A stretch of DNA of 64,000 nucleotides. It comes from Silurus meridionalis. Taxonomy: Eukaryota; Chordata; Actinopteri; Siluriformes; Siluridae. The stretch's first letter is position 1. Each line of letters starts with the position of its first letter. The notes beneath the pieces are model-generated. The model saw nothing but the letters and a program-made list of their open reading frames with translations, did no database searches and was not told the DNA's origin. Where the stretch lies: assembly GCF_014805685.1 (NCBI RefSeq), contig NC_060884.1, forward strand, positions 13,920,356-13,984,355, in the 5' to 3' direction. The position numbers and the translations under genes are program-made. Positions 11,101-23,139 of this stretch are shown piece after piece.

Positions 11101-14100
11101 AGTCCTGGATAATTTCCACCTACCAGCCAGCTCTCGCCTCCCATACAGCAGCTACAAACCATTTTAAACTGCTGCTCATGCTGCGTCACAGGATAACTGG
11201 AGGGGGGTGTAAAGCACTTTGAGGACAGTGTAATCTTCCCCCTTCTAAATGCATGAACCCACAGATGCGCAGGATTGTCATAGTGATTTACAGGAGAACA
11301 GAGATTATGAGCCTCCCATCCAAGGACCAGAGCCCTTTTTTTTTCTCTTGGACTCTATGTTTTATGCAAAAAAAACTAAAAAAAAAAAAACCCACCTTTT
11401 TTAGGGTCACAGTGGAGGAGTGGAGGACATTAAGATGCAAATATCCCTCGCATTTTGTTCTTTTTATTTGAATTTACGTTCATAAAGGGTACAAATAATT
11501 GGTATTATGCTAAATTACCAGTTTTACTTCACTGTGGGTGTTATTTAACGTTGTGGGATCAAACAAGTACAGTAAAACAAACTACTTTAATATTAGGCAC
11601 AGGGAACATTTAATGGGTTTAGTATTATTAACTTACTTATATTCCTCACTCAGGGCAAGGTCTTGGATGTCCTCTTCAATAAGAAGATATGCCTAAAAAA
11701 AACCATTCAAAAGTTCCTTAAAAAAATAATTATGAAATCTTAACATACAATATGTACAAACTGATTCTTACCATCTTTCCACCTGTGGCTCTCATATGTT
11801 GCCTCTCTGCAAGCCACTGCTTATCCTGAGCATCAGCAGCATACTGAAACACACACAAACACCGAAATTTAAAATGAACAATGCAGAAGCAAAATATAAC
11901 ATAGTAAACAGAGAAACTCACACTACCTTGAAGAGATCTGCATGTTTAATATAGATCCTTCCCCTGGTGCCTCCCATCCCTAAAGCTCTGCAATTTAAAT
12001 ATTTATTAGTTAAATTTGTGATACAACACAAGAAGAACTCAAATTATACATAAGATCCATAGTCACAGAATGAAATTTCAATAAACTGAATCATTAGTAT
12101 CTGATGGCCTGTGAAAGTCTTTCACAGGGAGAAACCGGGACACATTCATATACCGTAATTTCTGGACTATAAAGCGTACGCCTTGTATAAGCCGCACCCA
12201 CTGAATTTTACTAATATTTTTATTTTTAACATAAATAAGCCACACCTGTGTCTACACTGAAACTAATGAACTTTACACAGGCTTTACCGAAAGAGAGTGT
12301 CTGTTACACGGTGTAACGGGTGAAATATGTTGTGGCTCCTTTAAGAGCAGAGCGGCATTTTGGGAATAGCACGTCACTGCATTCCTCCGGTATTACTGTG
12401 TGTGTGTGCGTGTGAGACTGAGGGTTATGTGCTCATTATTTTCTGATGCTCATTTCTAAGTTTCTTAGACTAACCCATAACGCTGTTGCCAAGAAAAATA
12501 AAAAAGCACGAGTTTTGGAAACCTGTCTGTGCTTATATGATTTCATTTGCAACCAAAACTAGCGAGCTCTCCCTTCACCCAGACTCAACCCGTTACAACG
12601 GCTTGTATCTAAACAGTAGCCGACCAAGAAAGTCATTGTTCACGGTCTTCCTTCTTCCTTTCACAACTACTGTATTTCTCTCTGCAGTTTATCTTTTTGC
12701 ATCATCATGTGTTTAAAAATCAACACTGGTGGAAGTTTTTTCTCCCGAAGCCGTGCAGATCAGAACAGAGGTAAGGTGCGTTTTTTCGTTTCCGTTCGGA
12801 AATTTCATTGGTCTAATGTTATTGGGTTCAGTTTTTTGGCTTGAAGTTTGTGAAACCCAGGAAAAACCCAGGAAAAATCCATAAATTAGCCGCTTCGTTG
12901 TTTAAGCCGCGGGGTTCAAAACGTGGGAAAAAAGTAGCGGCTTATAGTCCGAAAAATACGGTATTTATTTTGACTATTGAGCAGGTTTCTGGTAAACATT
13001 TCGCTGCTTAAAAAGCAACTTAAACAGTGGTGTGTAACTATCCAACACCCTGACATTCCCTATAATCAGTGGATTTTTAACCTTTTATATACCGTGCTCT
13101 AATGACAAGATTTTCTGATCTTGAATCTGAAGTGCCTGGAACCCCAACATTATAAGGATCTCCTTGCTGAAACTGCCTTGGTTGATTGAAATGAATCATA
13201 TAAGCAATCATGGGCTGGAAATGTGTCTGCTTGAACACACATTTTATTTGGTTTTCTAGCTGCGAGTCGGTTAAGAAATAAATGGCTTGAATTTATTTAC
13301 TTTGAAGGAGCAGGTTTTCGTGGCAGTTTATGGTTCTGTGACAGGCTTAAAGTAGTGATGTAATCTAAACGCTATTGGCTTTTTGGGAGAAAAAGCCAAT
13401 AGGAGAAGGCGTTTAATTTGTCCCAACCCAAATTAATCTAACTTCTTATAAAACAAAATCTTTACATGACGATAGCATAGGTACGATTATAAAGTATGTA
13501 CTTTCCATGTAGTTTTAAACCTTTAACGATTTCTTTGAACTGCACTGTCCAAGTGCGTTATTGTCAGAAATAACCCAATCGCTAACAGCCGATTTTCTTT
13601 TTCTTTGTCTTGTCAGCTGTTTTAACCGAATTTTGACCAATCTGCCAATTCAAATCCTTAAGCTAGCTGCAGCCAATCATACGACAGCTACTAGCCTAGT
13701 AATTTGCTGGTGGAATGTTCAACAAGACACATAAACCACAGCATCATGTAGCTCTACTGCTTATATGTTACAGTTCAACTAAGCACACTCAGAGGAAAGC
13801 TCTACAATTTAGTTTGTGTTAAGGGTAATGGCAACGTTTTCAGTCAGAAAGCACAGATTTGTTATATAAGGCTTTTTTACATTTTGCTGTGTCATTGCCA
13901 GGACTCTGTCTTGCAATCTCGCATACAGAATGTTTGAATTAACACAGCATACGTCGGTTTCTGTATTTGACATCAATTGCAATTTTAAATATATGACACA
14001 TTAATTGTGCTATTCTTTTTTTTTTTATAAAATACATGTTTATAGATAAAGTGTCTTACAATCGCATCCAGTGGTGAGTTTAGTCTCAATCAATTAGAAA

Positions 14101-17100
14101 AGTTACCATGGAAACAATTAATTTAATAACAACTTACTTGTTCGCCCTGGATCCTAAAACAAATGTGCTTTTTTCACTCAGCCGGGCGGGATCCCACTGC
14201 CAGAATAAACCCCATATTTAAAATGTGTCAAATGCTCAAGCATACACAGACTATAGCTACATAAATGTGATGAGTAAAACCATCTTTTTTTTTTTACCTT
14301 CGGTCCCTCCCGCTTTATGGGCTCGACTATTTTGGGTTTAATCCTACAAAGAATGAGGAAACATTTCTAAAATTACAACAAACCAACAAACAGATATACA
14401 TTTAAACCATCATTCCTCAACAATACTTACGGAGTACTGTACGTTACATTTCTGTCATAAGGTAGAGTGGGCAGAGGGGGACGGCCTTTCCTCTAAACAC
14501 AGGTAAACAAAAGTGTCAGCAACTATTTAAACAATACGACCAAATTAGAAATTAGATTAGAAATCAAAAGGCACTTTTTTGTCATCAGAGGTTTTCTGAA
14601 GCAAATAAGCCTTCCTGATTTTACAATAGAAAAAGGTATTGGTAGAAATAACAGCAGCAAATATTTTATATATAGTTAACCCCCTGATAATTCTCATTTA
14701 GAACCTAACTAACAACAAGTTGCATTTGAAACTATGTTTACACTAATGTAGATGAATTCACCAAGGAAACTCTAAGAACGTAACCCCTGTGAGTTCCGGA
14801 GGACCACTTTATATAATATTTTAATTTCCCATTTCCTTTACCTTTTTAGGGATTGGGCTTCCTCTTTGGCTGGAATCATCATCCATCTGCCGTGAGCGCT
14901 GAGAAGTGAAAGAGTTTTGAGACACCTCACCGAAGAATCTTTAGATTTAAATGCCTAATTATAGCATATGTTGTTACACTGTCACTACACTGACAATCAC
15001 AGAATGGGACCAGCATCTTTTGTCAAAACGGTGAAAGATTGTGTGGTGGTCAGAAAAAAAGCCATCAAATGTCACTGTGGCAGAAATCTACAAAACAAGA
15101 TTTCAGCAGGGAAACTATTTTCTAACCCTGTCTTTCCTACAAAACACTTATGTTAGAAGCCATTTGAATAAATGCAGCAGTAGATGCAACCAAAGTTGCC
15201 TAAAGATCTAAATCAACACTAGTCAACTGTGTTTCTCATAGCTTAAATTTACAAGCCATAGCAAACTGGACATGAGCCTAATTCATTTAAGTTGTGACCG
15301 AACACCGGTTGTCAAAATGTCCATGATGCTGCTGTGCCATTACATCATCATCAAAACAAAGAACAATTCAGATTACAGCCAACATCCACAGATGACCTTA
15401 GACAAAGTTTGAAAAATGATCAAAACAACTTATTTAAAAAACCAAAAACTTAATCAACAGAACTGTTCCATAGTTCAGCAGTCAGGGCAGTAATCATACA
15501 GCTGGCCATTCTGTCTCAACCATGAAATCTTTCCAATAAAATGTATCCCACAAAAAACTATGGAGCATCAATAGTCACCAAGATTCTGACTTGCAGTTCT
15601 CAGAACTAGGGTTTTCTTCTGCAGAAGGTGAACTGTTCTCCTGAACCTCCACACAAAGAACTAACTGATACTTACCTTTATAGATGGATCAAAAACAGGT
15701 CGTGTAGTTTTCTCTGCATCAGGAAAGAGCTGCTTGGCCTAGATGAAAAGATTTTCCCATGCTTAACTTGTACTCTTTCGTCTCAAGCTTTAAACATGTT
15801 TTTGTTTAAGCCGCGGGTTTGACATACGTGCTCTAAGCAGTTTCGACAAGCCTCTTTGATGAGCTGATCCGTCTGAACCTCCTCCCCCACGTTCTCCTTC
15901 ACGTTGCTTGCTGCCTTCTCAAAAAACTGTGCAAAAGAAAGAACAACCGATATCACTTTCATTCGTTGTTCAGTTTTCCGCCAACATCATACAGACTGCT
16001 CAGCGTTACCGAGTGTAACTTACCTTCATGTATTTTTTAAAGACTGCCAATATGTCATCGTTAAAGCTGGACTGTAGCACAGTTCGCAAGAGGTCCATAG
16101 AAATGACAGGATCTGTATAACTAGCACCCCCAAAGACATGGATTACTGTCAGAGACTAAGTATTAGGTACAGACATCACGGCTTTGTACAATTCATAGCT
16201 AGACGTCAAGACGGCTTAAATCATCTGGAAGACGTAGCAATCAATGAACTAAAATAAGTATGTTCAGAGTTACCTTACAGCCATCTGGGAGCGCCTACCC
16301 CTGCGCTGCACCTGTCTGTGCTTGATCATGATGTTCCAAGGGTTCTAGTGTACAAGGGAAAATAAATGCTGATAAATGCCAAAGTAAAGACATGGTGACA
16401 AATCGGTGACCGAAGAAAGCACATAAACTTAGCAGGAAAATCTTACTGGAAGTGGAAAGAGATGCATTGTGTCATCAGATTCTTTATCACTAATGGGATT
16501 AAGGAATGGACCTGTCATGGAAACTACATTACTTATTTTATGATATATGGACATGACCACAGTCATTTTTTCTGACCTTATTATTGCCCTCTATGTTGCA
16601 TGCTTGTTCACTTACAAAAGCAAATTCATTTTAACCAGTTATGTAGCGCTGTTCACTCCAGAGATGTCAAACAAGGATACTGTAATGACCATGCATTCTA
16701 AATACATACACAATATTATTAAGTTGATACCCAATTTGTAGCTAAAACAGATTCCACTTCATAGGAAGGCATTCCACAATATTTTGGAGTGTCTCTGTGC
16801 AAACATTTGCCCAGCCATCCATTAAAACAATTGTGAGATCAGGCACATGTGTTGGACAACAAGGCCTGGCTCACAATCTCCTTTCTAGGCCATTTCAAAG
16901 ATGTTCAGTGGGGTTGAGGTCAGAGCTCTGAGCACACCAGTCAAGTTTTCCCTCATCAGATTCATCCAATCATGTTTTTATGGACCTTGCTTTGAACACA
17001 GAAAAAGGCCTTTTCCCAAACTGTACCCACATATTGGAAGCATATCTGTCAAAAATATCCAGGTAATATCTAGGTATCTAGAGCAAACATATTTCCCTTG

Positions 17101-18421
17101 AAACCCCAGAAAAACAGCGTCATACCATTATCCCTTCTCCACCACACTTTATAGTTGGCACGCCATCAGACACAGAAGTGTGATTTGTCACTCTAGTGAA
17201 CACGCTTCCATTGCTCCAGAATACAGTGGCAGCATGCTTTACACCACTCTATCTAATGATTGCACATAGTGACATAAGGCTTACATGCAGCAGCTCAACC
17301 ATGAAAACCAATTCCTTGGAGCTCTCGCTTCACAGTGCTGAAATTAACGTCAGTCGAATCTTGGAACGCTTCAGCTATGAATTAGCAAAAGTTTAGTGAC
17401 TTGTATATACTATGTGCATTTACATGATCTGCTTCGTGGCTGAGTTGCTTCTTTTTCTAAACACTTACAGTTTCCAATAATGCAACATAAAGCTGACTAT
17501 AAAATATCTGGCAGGGGTGAAGTTTCACAAACTGACTTATTGCCAAGGTGGCATCCGATCAAGGTACCACACTTGAATGCACTGAGCTCTTTTTTGTTTA
17601 CATTCATGTAGTTTTCTATTTTATTTATTTACATTTTTTAAAACAAATGTAAATAAATGCAGACTGCATGACTGCTTGATTTATGCACCTGTGTAGTATC
17701 ACAATTATTCCTGGGACAATATATTGTCCAACAAAATCAGTCGTTGTGAGTGGTTTTATTCAGGAGTTCTCAATCATCTGTAGTCAGAAACAACTAATAA
17801 TAATTATAGATATATTAATTTCAACATTAAACCCATTCATTCCAAAGGGAAAATTCAAGCCAGTTGCTCAGAGCTCCATTGTTTGAACAATGAATCCACT
17901 ACCGACCCTAGAAAAAGAAAATACCCCAAACAACTTCTTGGATATGTTTCATGGTTTTTGAGAAGCACTGCTTTACACGGATGTAAATGTTCTTGTGAGA
18001 GGAGACTATGACATGAAATGAAGGGCCTGAGGAAGAGAACAGTGGAGTGGTGCAGCTCAGGCTGCCTCTGTTCAGGAAGTGACAGATGCAGCCTGTGAAA
18101 CAGTACATTACTGAAGTGTGCTTTATTAGGGCTCCAAGAGGTTCAATACACACCACTGAACAGTATGCAGTTTTGAGCGGAACCAAGCGCCGTTTACGCA
18201 CCAAAAAGAAAAAATCCAAGTGAAAACGTTAAATGGTGGTGTAATAGCTAAATAACAGTTAAAGACTGAGAACGAGGATGGAAAAATGAAAGCGGGAGAC
18301 AGAGAGACAGAAAGACAGACAACTTCCTCCCCGGGTGACTCACCATGGTCTGAACCTGCTGCTGCTCCCCAGCGTCCTGCTGAAGCCACTCTCTGCGTCC
18401 CTCACTCCTGTGCGCCCCCAT
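8142..18421 (-). CDS. dnttip1: Deoxynucleotidyltransferase terminal-interacting protein 1 (MiDAC subunit)
   Basis: Thirteen coding exons on minus: 18344-18421, 16274-16344, 16024-16120, 15828-15926, 15676-15738, 14842-14898, 14431-14492, 14298-14343, 14138-14196, 11927-11987, 11772-11843, 11637-11692 and 8142-8250. All phases agree, giving 309 aa (human about 329). The protein is the dimeric DNA- and nucleosome-binding scaffold of the mitotic HDAC1/2 complex MiDAC. The sequence shows the conserved NPWNIMIKHRQVQRRGRRSQ block, a helical dimer domain (DPVISMDLLRTVLQSSFNDD), an AT-hook-like KKRKGRPP and WDPARLSEKSTFVLGSRANK. The C-terminal SKI/SNO/DAC-like region follows with GMGGTRGRIYIKHADLFKYA and RATGGKMAYLLIEEDIQDL. 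The first in-frame ATG is used; the stretch before the conserved block is only 26 residues, shorter than in mammals. Introns hold several transposon remnants, including a 3.4-kb last intron. Confidence 0.96.
8490..9752 (+). mobile_element. Decayed Tc1/mariner-type transposon
   Basis: The termini are inverted copies: AGGCAGGTGTGAAGAAATGC near 8505 and its reverse complement near 9706-9733. Between them the + strand carries a broken transposase with readable pieces. One is the third catalytic-acid region, QSPDLNIIEFVWNYIKRL, near 9475-9528. Many stops and frameshifts are present, so it is non-functional. It lies in the last dnttip1 intron, antisense to the gene. Confidence 0.8.
9800..10075 (+). 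mobile_element. C-terminal fragment of a non-LTR retrotransposon reverse transcriptase
   Basis: The open frame 9806-10084 reads RLRWFGHVQRGGMGYISRKM, then PPGRRKRGKPRRWFMDVMRE and DDLLWRPLMGEAERRTRRR. That is the typical end of a LINE-encoded polymerase polyprotein. A related fragment lies on minus at 24437-24736. It is a truncated remnant in the last dnttip1 intron; the clade was not assigned. Confidence 0.75.
12151..12963. mobile_element. TA-flanked nonautonomous DNA element, copy 1 (Tigger-like family)
   Basis: It starts TACCGTAATTTCTGGACTAT and ends with TTATAGTCCGAAAAATACGG plus TA, which are imperfect inverted ends. Internal phrases (AAGCCGCACCCACTGAATTT, TTTAAGCCGCGGGGTTCAAA) recur in copies at 23602-24362 and 28928-29616. 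It is about 813 bp and sits in a dnttip1 intron. Copy 3 shows pogo/Tigger-type transposase pieces, which suggests the superfamily. Confidence 0.85.
16660..17595 (-). mobile_element. Decayed Tc1-like transposon, transposase antisense
   Basis: Read on minus, 17400-17590 gives pieces such as GCHLGNKSV and EATQPRS, the N-terminal helix-turn-helix region of a Tc1-like transposase. Phrases on + such as TTTATAGTTGGCACGCCATC, GTGTGATTTGTCACTCTAGT and TTTATGGACCTTGCTTTGAA are the antisense of its catalytic part. It is heavily mutated. It lies in dnttip1 intron 1, in the same direction as the gene. Confidence 0.75.
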
Positions 18422-18798
18422 TACCAATTTCACTTCACTCGAAAGCTAGATTTTCTCTCGTTTCAAAGAGATCAGCAGACTTCAGGATCTTTCCGATTCC
18501 CGATCGCACTTATCTACTTTAATACGAGCTGACAGCAAGCAAAGGCAAACGTACCTACTGCACTAATCGCTTTGACGCTACTCTGCTCTGCAATTATAAC
18601 CGATCTGCCACATGGTTCAAATACTGCGAATGACTTCTGAAAATCGATCCAATAGAAGAAACGAAAAAACAACGCAAACTGCCCAAGTTTATAATCAGTT
18701 TCTCTGTCCCTGTGCGAGTCCCCCAAAAAATTACAACGCAAAACGAATTCTATAATCAACTTCCGGTTGCACAATCGTGCCTTTCAACGTAAAAGTAT

Positions 18799-18808
18799 GC
18801 GCATGCGC
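18799..18808. promoter_or_regulatory. dnttip1: NRF1-type palindrome upstream of dnttip1
   Basis: Perfect GCGCATGCGC (18798-18809 reads TGCGCATGCGCG), about 380 bases upstream of the dnttip1 start codon on its promoter side. NRF1 sites of this form mark many housekeeping promoters. The motif is seen; binding is inferred. Confidence 0.6.
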
Positions 18809-18809
18809 G

Positions 18810-19255
18810 TCCATGCCCAGGCCGTGCCAAACGATGGGGTTATTTGTACCAGCTGTTCCGCCATTACAGTAGAGGCATTTCCACTGCAGCTGTAGAGAAA
18901 TCCAGTTTGGGTTATATGTATTTTTTTATATACTGTAGTAAGTGAGACTGTTTGTAACCATTCACTGAGGAACTATACCGTCTACAAATGTGTTTGTAAT
19001 GGTGCACACTTGGTATTTTCTACACTATAAAAACATGAAATATACCTCAAATGTACTCCAATGTTTCCTCAGCTACAGTAAATGAAGAAATGTTTGGATA
19101 ATCATGTACATGGTTTTGCTTTATTTCAACAGTAGCGACTAATACAATTCTCTATCTAAATATATAGTAGTCATGAAAAAAAGTAGTCGTGAAAATTTCC
19201 TCGGATGAACAATACATGACATTACGCCGTCTCTTTATTTATTTTAGCTGGTAGA
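18810..19255. other. 5' flank of dnttip1
   Basis: No exon or named repeat was recognised. The sequence is AT-rich beyond the promoter-proximal part. Confidence 0.4.
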
Positions 19256-19259
19256 ATAA

Positions 19260-20030
19260 AATAGCAAAATCCACTGAAGGTGGTAGAGCATTCTCAGATT
19301 TAGCTTCTAAACTTTGGAATAGCCTTCCTGACAAAGATCAGGGCTCAGACTCACTCTCCCAGTTTAACCACAGATTAAAGACGTATCTTTTTATCCTACA
19401 CATAACACACATCACATATCATAACCTTGTGCTTCAGTACATCTGATCAAATGCACATTATTAACTTTGGCTTGTTAATATTATGAACATCAGCTACACT
19501 AATTCCTCTTCGCTGCTTCTCTTTCTCTACCCAGCTTCAGACTTGTCCCACCTCATGAAGATTATGGACCTTCAAAGAAGTAGATGCCAGGCCCGCAAAC
19601 ATCCAGAACCATCTAGAGAAGTACATTGAACCTCTTTGAATGTTTAAAGTCTCTGGCATGGAGAAGTTGGTGTTGGATCTATGATGATCTCAAATGAGCT
19701 ATTTTATGAGTTGCTCAGTAGCTCCTGGTTCGACAACGTCAATTGACTGTATAAGACTATAGAAAGGACATTACTCACAATCACACACTCTGGTGCTCAT
19801 GCTAGTTCTCACTCTCCGGTGTTTTTTATTGTATTAAGATTTATAATCACACTCTTGATATCACCCAGATGAGGATGGGTTTCTTTTTTGAGTCTGATTC
19901 CTCTCAAGGTTTCTTCCTCATAACATCTAAGGAAGTTTTTCCTTGCCACAGTCGCCCTAGGCTTGCTCATCAGGGATAAACACACATCATTCCCTTTCAT
20001 TCTTAAGCTCTGTAATGCTGCTTTATGCGA
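19260..20030 (+). mobile_element. L2-like LINE 3' end with reverse-transcriptase C-terminus
   Basis: The + strand at about 19273-19400 reads GGRAFSDLASKLWNSLPDKD and then DSLSQFNHRLKTYLFILH, the usual C-terminus of L2-type ORF2. The 3' UTR follows with the CACCCAGATGAGGATGGGTT and CTCTCAAGGTTTCTTCCTCA phrases shared with 2560-2785 and 55500-55770. It is 5' truncated and lies in the dnttip1-pcif1 spacer. Confidence 0.8.
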
Positions 20031-20850
20031 GAATTGTTGCTTCAGTTCATTAAAGTTTGCAGGCATTTGTTTATGCGCAGCTCTCTTAAAATCCTGCATT
20101 CGTTTTTTAGTCGGGTTGAGGTCTGGACTTTGACTTGGCCACTGCAACACCTTGATTCTGGTTCTTTTTTAGCCAGTCTGTTGTAGATTTGCTGGTGTGC
20201 AATTCATTGTCCTGTTGCATGACCTAATTTCGGCCAAGCTTTAGGCGTTGGACAGATGGCCTCACATTTGACTTTGAGTTAAGAGTCACCGTGATATGTG
20301 CAAGGTGCCCTGGTCCTTTGTCTCAAGACAAGCCCAAATCATCACCCCTCCACCACCATGCTTGACAGTACGAGGTGTTTGTTCTTATATGCTTCGTTTG
20401 GCTCTTTTGTGTATTTGGTTTGTTCAGATGGAACTCAGGACTACCGCTTAGGTTTGAAATGTTCAGTCATTTTATTACTGTACTGCTATGAACCGTCACA
20501 TTTAAGATCCAAACTGACATCTTTAGAGTCTGAGATGTAACTCTCAGCTTTTGCTATTTCTCTGCGAAGTAAATGGACTGACTTTGGGGTGAATTTGCTA
20601 GATGCCAATTACTGAGAAAATCTGCAACTATACTGGATGTTTTCCACTTGTAAAAATGTTTGTGACTGTAGAATGGTTTAAAAATGGCCTTTAAATAATT
20701 GGCAGCAATAATTGCTTCTCTAGCATGATTGATGATGTCCTGAATGCTCCAGACCACTCCTTAAACATGGGCTTTTATACAGGTGGTCAGATTTTTCTTA
20801 TAATCAATTTATTAAGGGCATTTAATTAGCAGCATCTGGCTGCTACTCTG
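20031..20850 (-). mobile_element. Decayed Tc1-like transposon
   Basis: On minus, around 20100-20150, WPSQSPDLNPTKKRMQ matches the third catalytic region of Tc1-like transposases (normally ...NPIE...; the catalytic Glu is lost here). Antisense phrases such as GGCCACTGCAACACCTTGAT and CCACCACCATGCTTGACAGT continue the same element. It directly abuts the LINE tail on its left. Confidence 0.7.
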
Positions 20851-20914
20851 CCTCTTAAATCCTATAAATGCAGTAAATGTGTACTTGTGATGTGTACTTT
20901 TCAGTTTGGTTTCC

Positions 20915-21015
20915 TTGTTGGACTTCTAATCAGAAGGTAGTGAGTTCAAATCCCAGCACCACCGAGGGTCCAGTGCCTGCTCAGTTGTGTAAAGAGAATT
21001 GTAAGTCGTCTTAAA
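20915..21015 (+). mobile_element. Truncated tRNA-derived SINE fragment
   Basis: The phrases GTTGGACTTCTAATCAGAAG and TGAGTTCAAATCCCAGCACC (box B-like), then CTGCTCAGTTGTGTAAAGAG, are SINE body words also seen at 5782-5975. The fragment is too short and mutated to be a tRNA gene. Confidence 0.6.
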
Positions 21016-21059
21016 TTTTCAGTAACAGCTACAAAGGCATAAGTAAAAACACAAGACGA

Positions 21060-23058
21060 AGCCCATTAGCACTATACATTTAATTATCTCTTTTGTGATT
21101 GTGACATATGGGATCAAGCAAAAAGAACCTAAACAGAACACATTCAACAATGAAATATAAAAATAACAAATCATTTTTGCTGGTTACACTATGCAGTACT
21201 GTTCATACACAGTTCTACTATTACGTACAAGATAGATTTCTCCTCTTCAGTTATCACTTTGGTTTAGTTTAAAATGACTTCTATTTAATAAATCATATAA
21301 TCCATAAACAGATTTAATGAAAAGAAATAAAAAGCATGGGGAGAAAGACATGTAGAATACTTTTTGTTTCTTTTTCAAAAGAGCTTGCTCTGCAAGTGTA
21401 GCGGGGAGGGGGGTGGGTGAGGGAGAAATCATACTTTATAATGCTTTTCTGTACAATATCTACAGTTTTGCTGGTGATGGGAAACACCCCAGGAATGAGA
21501 AAGCCAGATAAAGACTTCCTAAAAGGTGAGAATCTTCCTTCAGGAGGTCTAATGTTAGCAATGATCAGCAAGCTGCCAAAATTCTATAATGTCTTGCATG
21601 AGCCGTCCTTCAAGCTTTAAGCTTGAAGCATTTCATCATTTTAAAAATATGCCGGGTATTTACATATAGAAGTGAGAAAACACAACAGAGAAATTAAAAG
21701 TATATAAAGACACTTATTAATTCGGTCACATTGTTAATTGCCAGAAAGCCGATTCCAAAAGAACAGCTGATAAATTTAACAAGAATGTTGGGAGGAGAGA
21801 AAACTCGGTCCATGGTCTTTTCCCAGAGCTGGAGGGAACATTTTTTGGATCGAGTGTTTGACCTTTTTTTTGTGTTAATTTTTTTACATTCATTATGCTG
21901 CCCAGTGATCAGGTTCAATCTTGTTCTGGAGTAAACATACAATTACATAACATATTTGTAAGTTTGCAGAAAGAAAAAAAAAAACCCAAGGCATTTAGAA
22001 ATATTATTTCTAAGGCAGAGATTAAGACAGTAGAACCAATTGAGTTTGATGGCTGGACAGTTACTATTGCTGAAATGCAATATCACGTATACATACCACG
22101 TTAAGCTTTTAGGATCACCTATTGCTTTCTTTTGAAATCTGTATTGACGTACACAAAATAAAAAAAATATCATAACTTAGGATAAAAGTTATATTAAATT
22201 ATCCACTCAAAAAAAAAAAAATACAAAATTTCCATTCTTATCGCAGTCGATGCTATTGACCTCAGAGTAACAAAACTGTATTTTCCTACAGGTTAGTAAA
22301 CAAAGTCAAATGGATTCATCTTCTGTGCACATTTTACGAACAAGTAAACTAAGTGTGGAACTATAACGTTAAAATCAAGTTATATCTTTTTGGGAAAACA
22401 ATGCAAGGCTATCCTTGTCTGCCGTTTTACTCCTCTGCCTCCTGACCCCCCAATCATAAAGGTAACCGCTTCAAATAAACTCCCAGGTACGTTTTTTCAT
22501 ATTCTCTGCTGTTTTCCAGAAGAGGGACCACGAGGGCTGGCATGGGTATTCCAAGGAGTCTCTCCAGCACAAAATAAAACACAGCTAATTTGTATGCAAA
22601 AGGCCTACTACTACTCTGTAATGTATATTACAGGCTTATAAACATAGCTGCCCACTCATGGATTCATCTCCCTTTCTGTCATCTAAGTAAAAAGACAAAC
22701 AAGAAAAGACACAAGAGACAACATTTTTTTTCGTTCTTTTCCCCCACTTCTCAACCTGACGGGTAGACAACTCTGGCAAAGCACGACGATAAAAAGGCCA
22801 AAAGAAACCAGGACCCAAGTCGAATTACCACGTGTCAAATGACAACAGCAACAACAAAACGCAATTAGTGACCAAATAATTACATCAGTTTAAAAAAAAA
22901 ATAATTCTCAACAACTATGACGACATGAATAATAAAACCCATAATATTTCTTTAAATATTAGAGACTGAGGAAAAAGTAAATAAACCTTTTCTACTTAGC
23001 TCTCTCTCCTCATTCTCCCTCATGAACTGACTCAACATGCAGTCAGTCATTCTCTCCC

Positions 23059-23060
<2 letters not shown>
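21060..23060 (-). other. pcif1: Presumed pcif1 3' UTR and downstream spacer
   Basis: About 2 kb of AT-rich sequence after the pcif1 stop with no coding exon and few recognisable repeats. Possible AATAAA signals on minus lie near 21280-21300. Extent of the UTR is inferred. Confidence 0.4.

Positions 23061-23137
<77 letters not shown>
23061..23137. repeat. (CA)n microsatellite touching the pcif1 stop codon
   Basis: Pure CA tract of about 77 bases on +. On the minus strand it reads (GT)n and begins at the base right after the pcif1 TAA stop (23138-23140). Confidence 0.97.
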
Positions 23138-23139
<2 letters not shown>

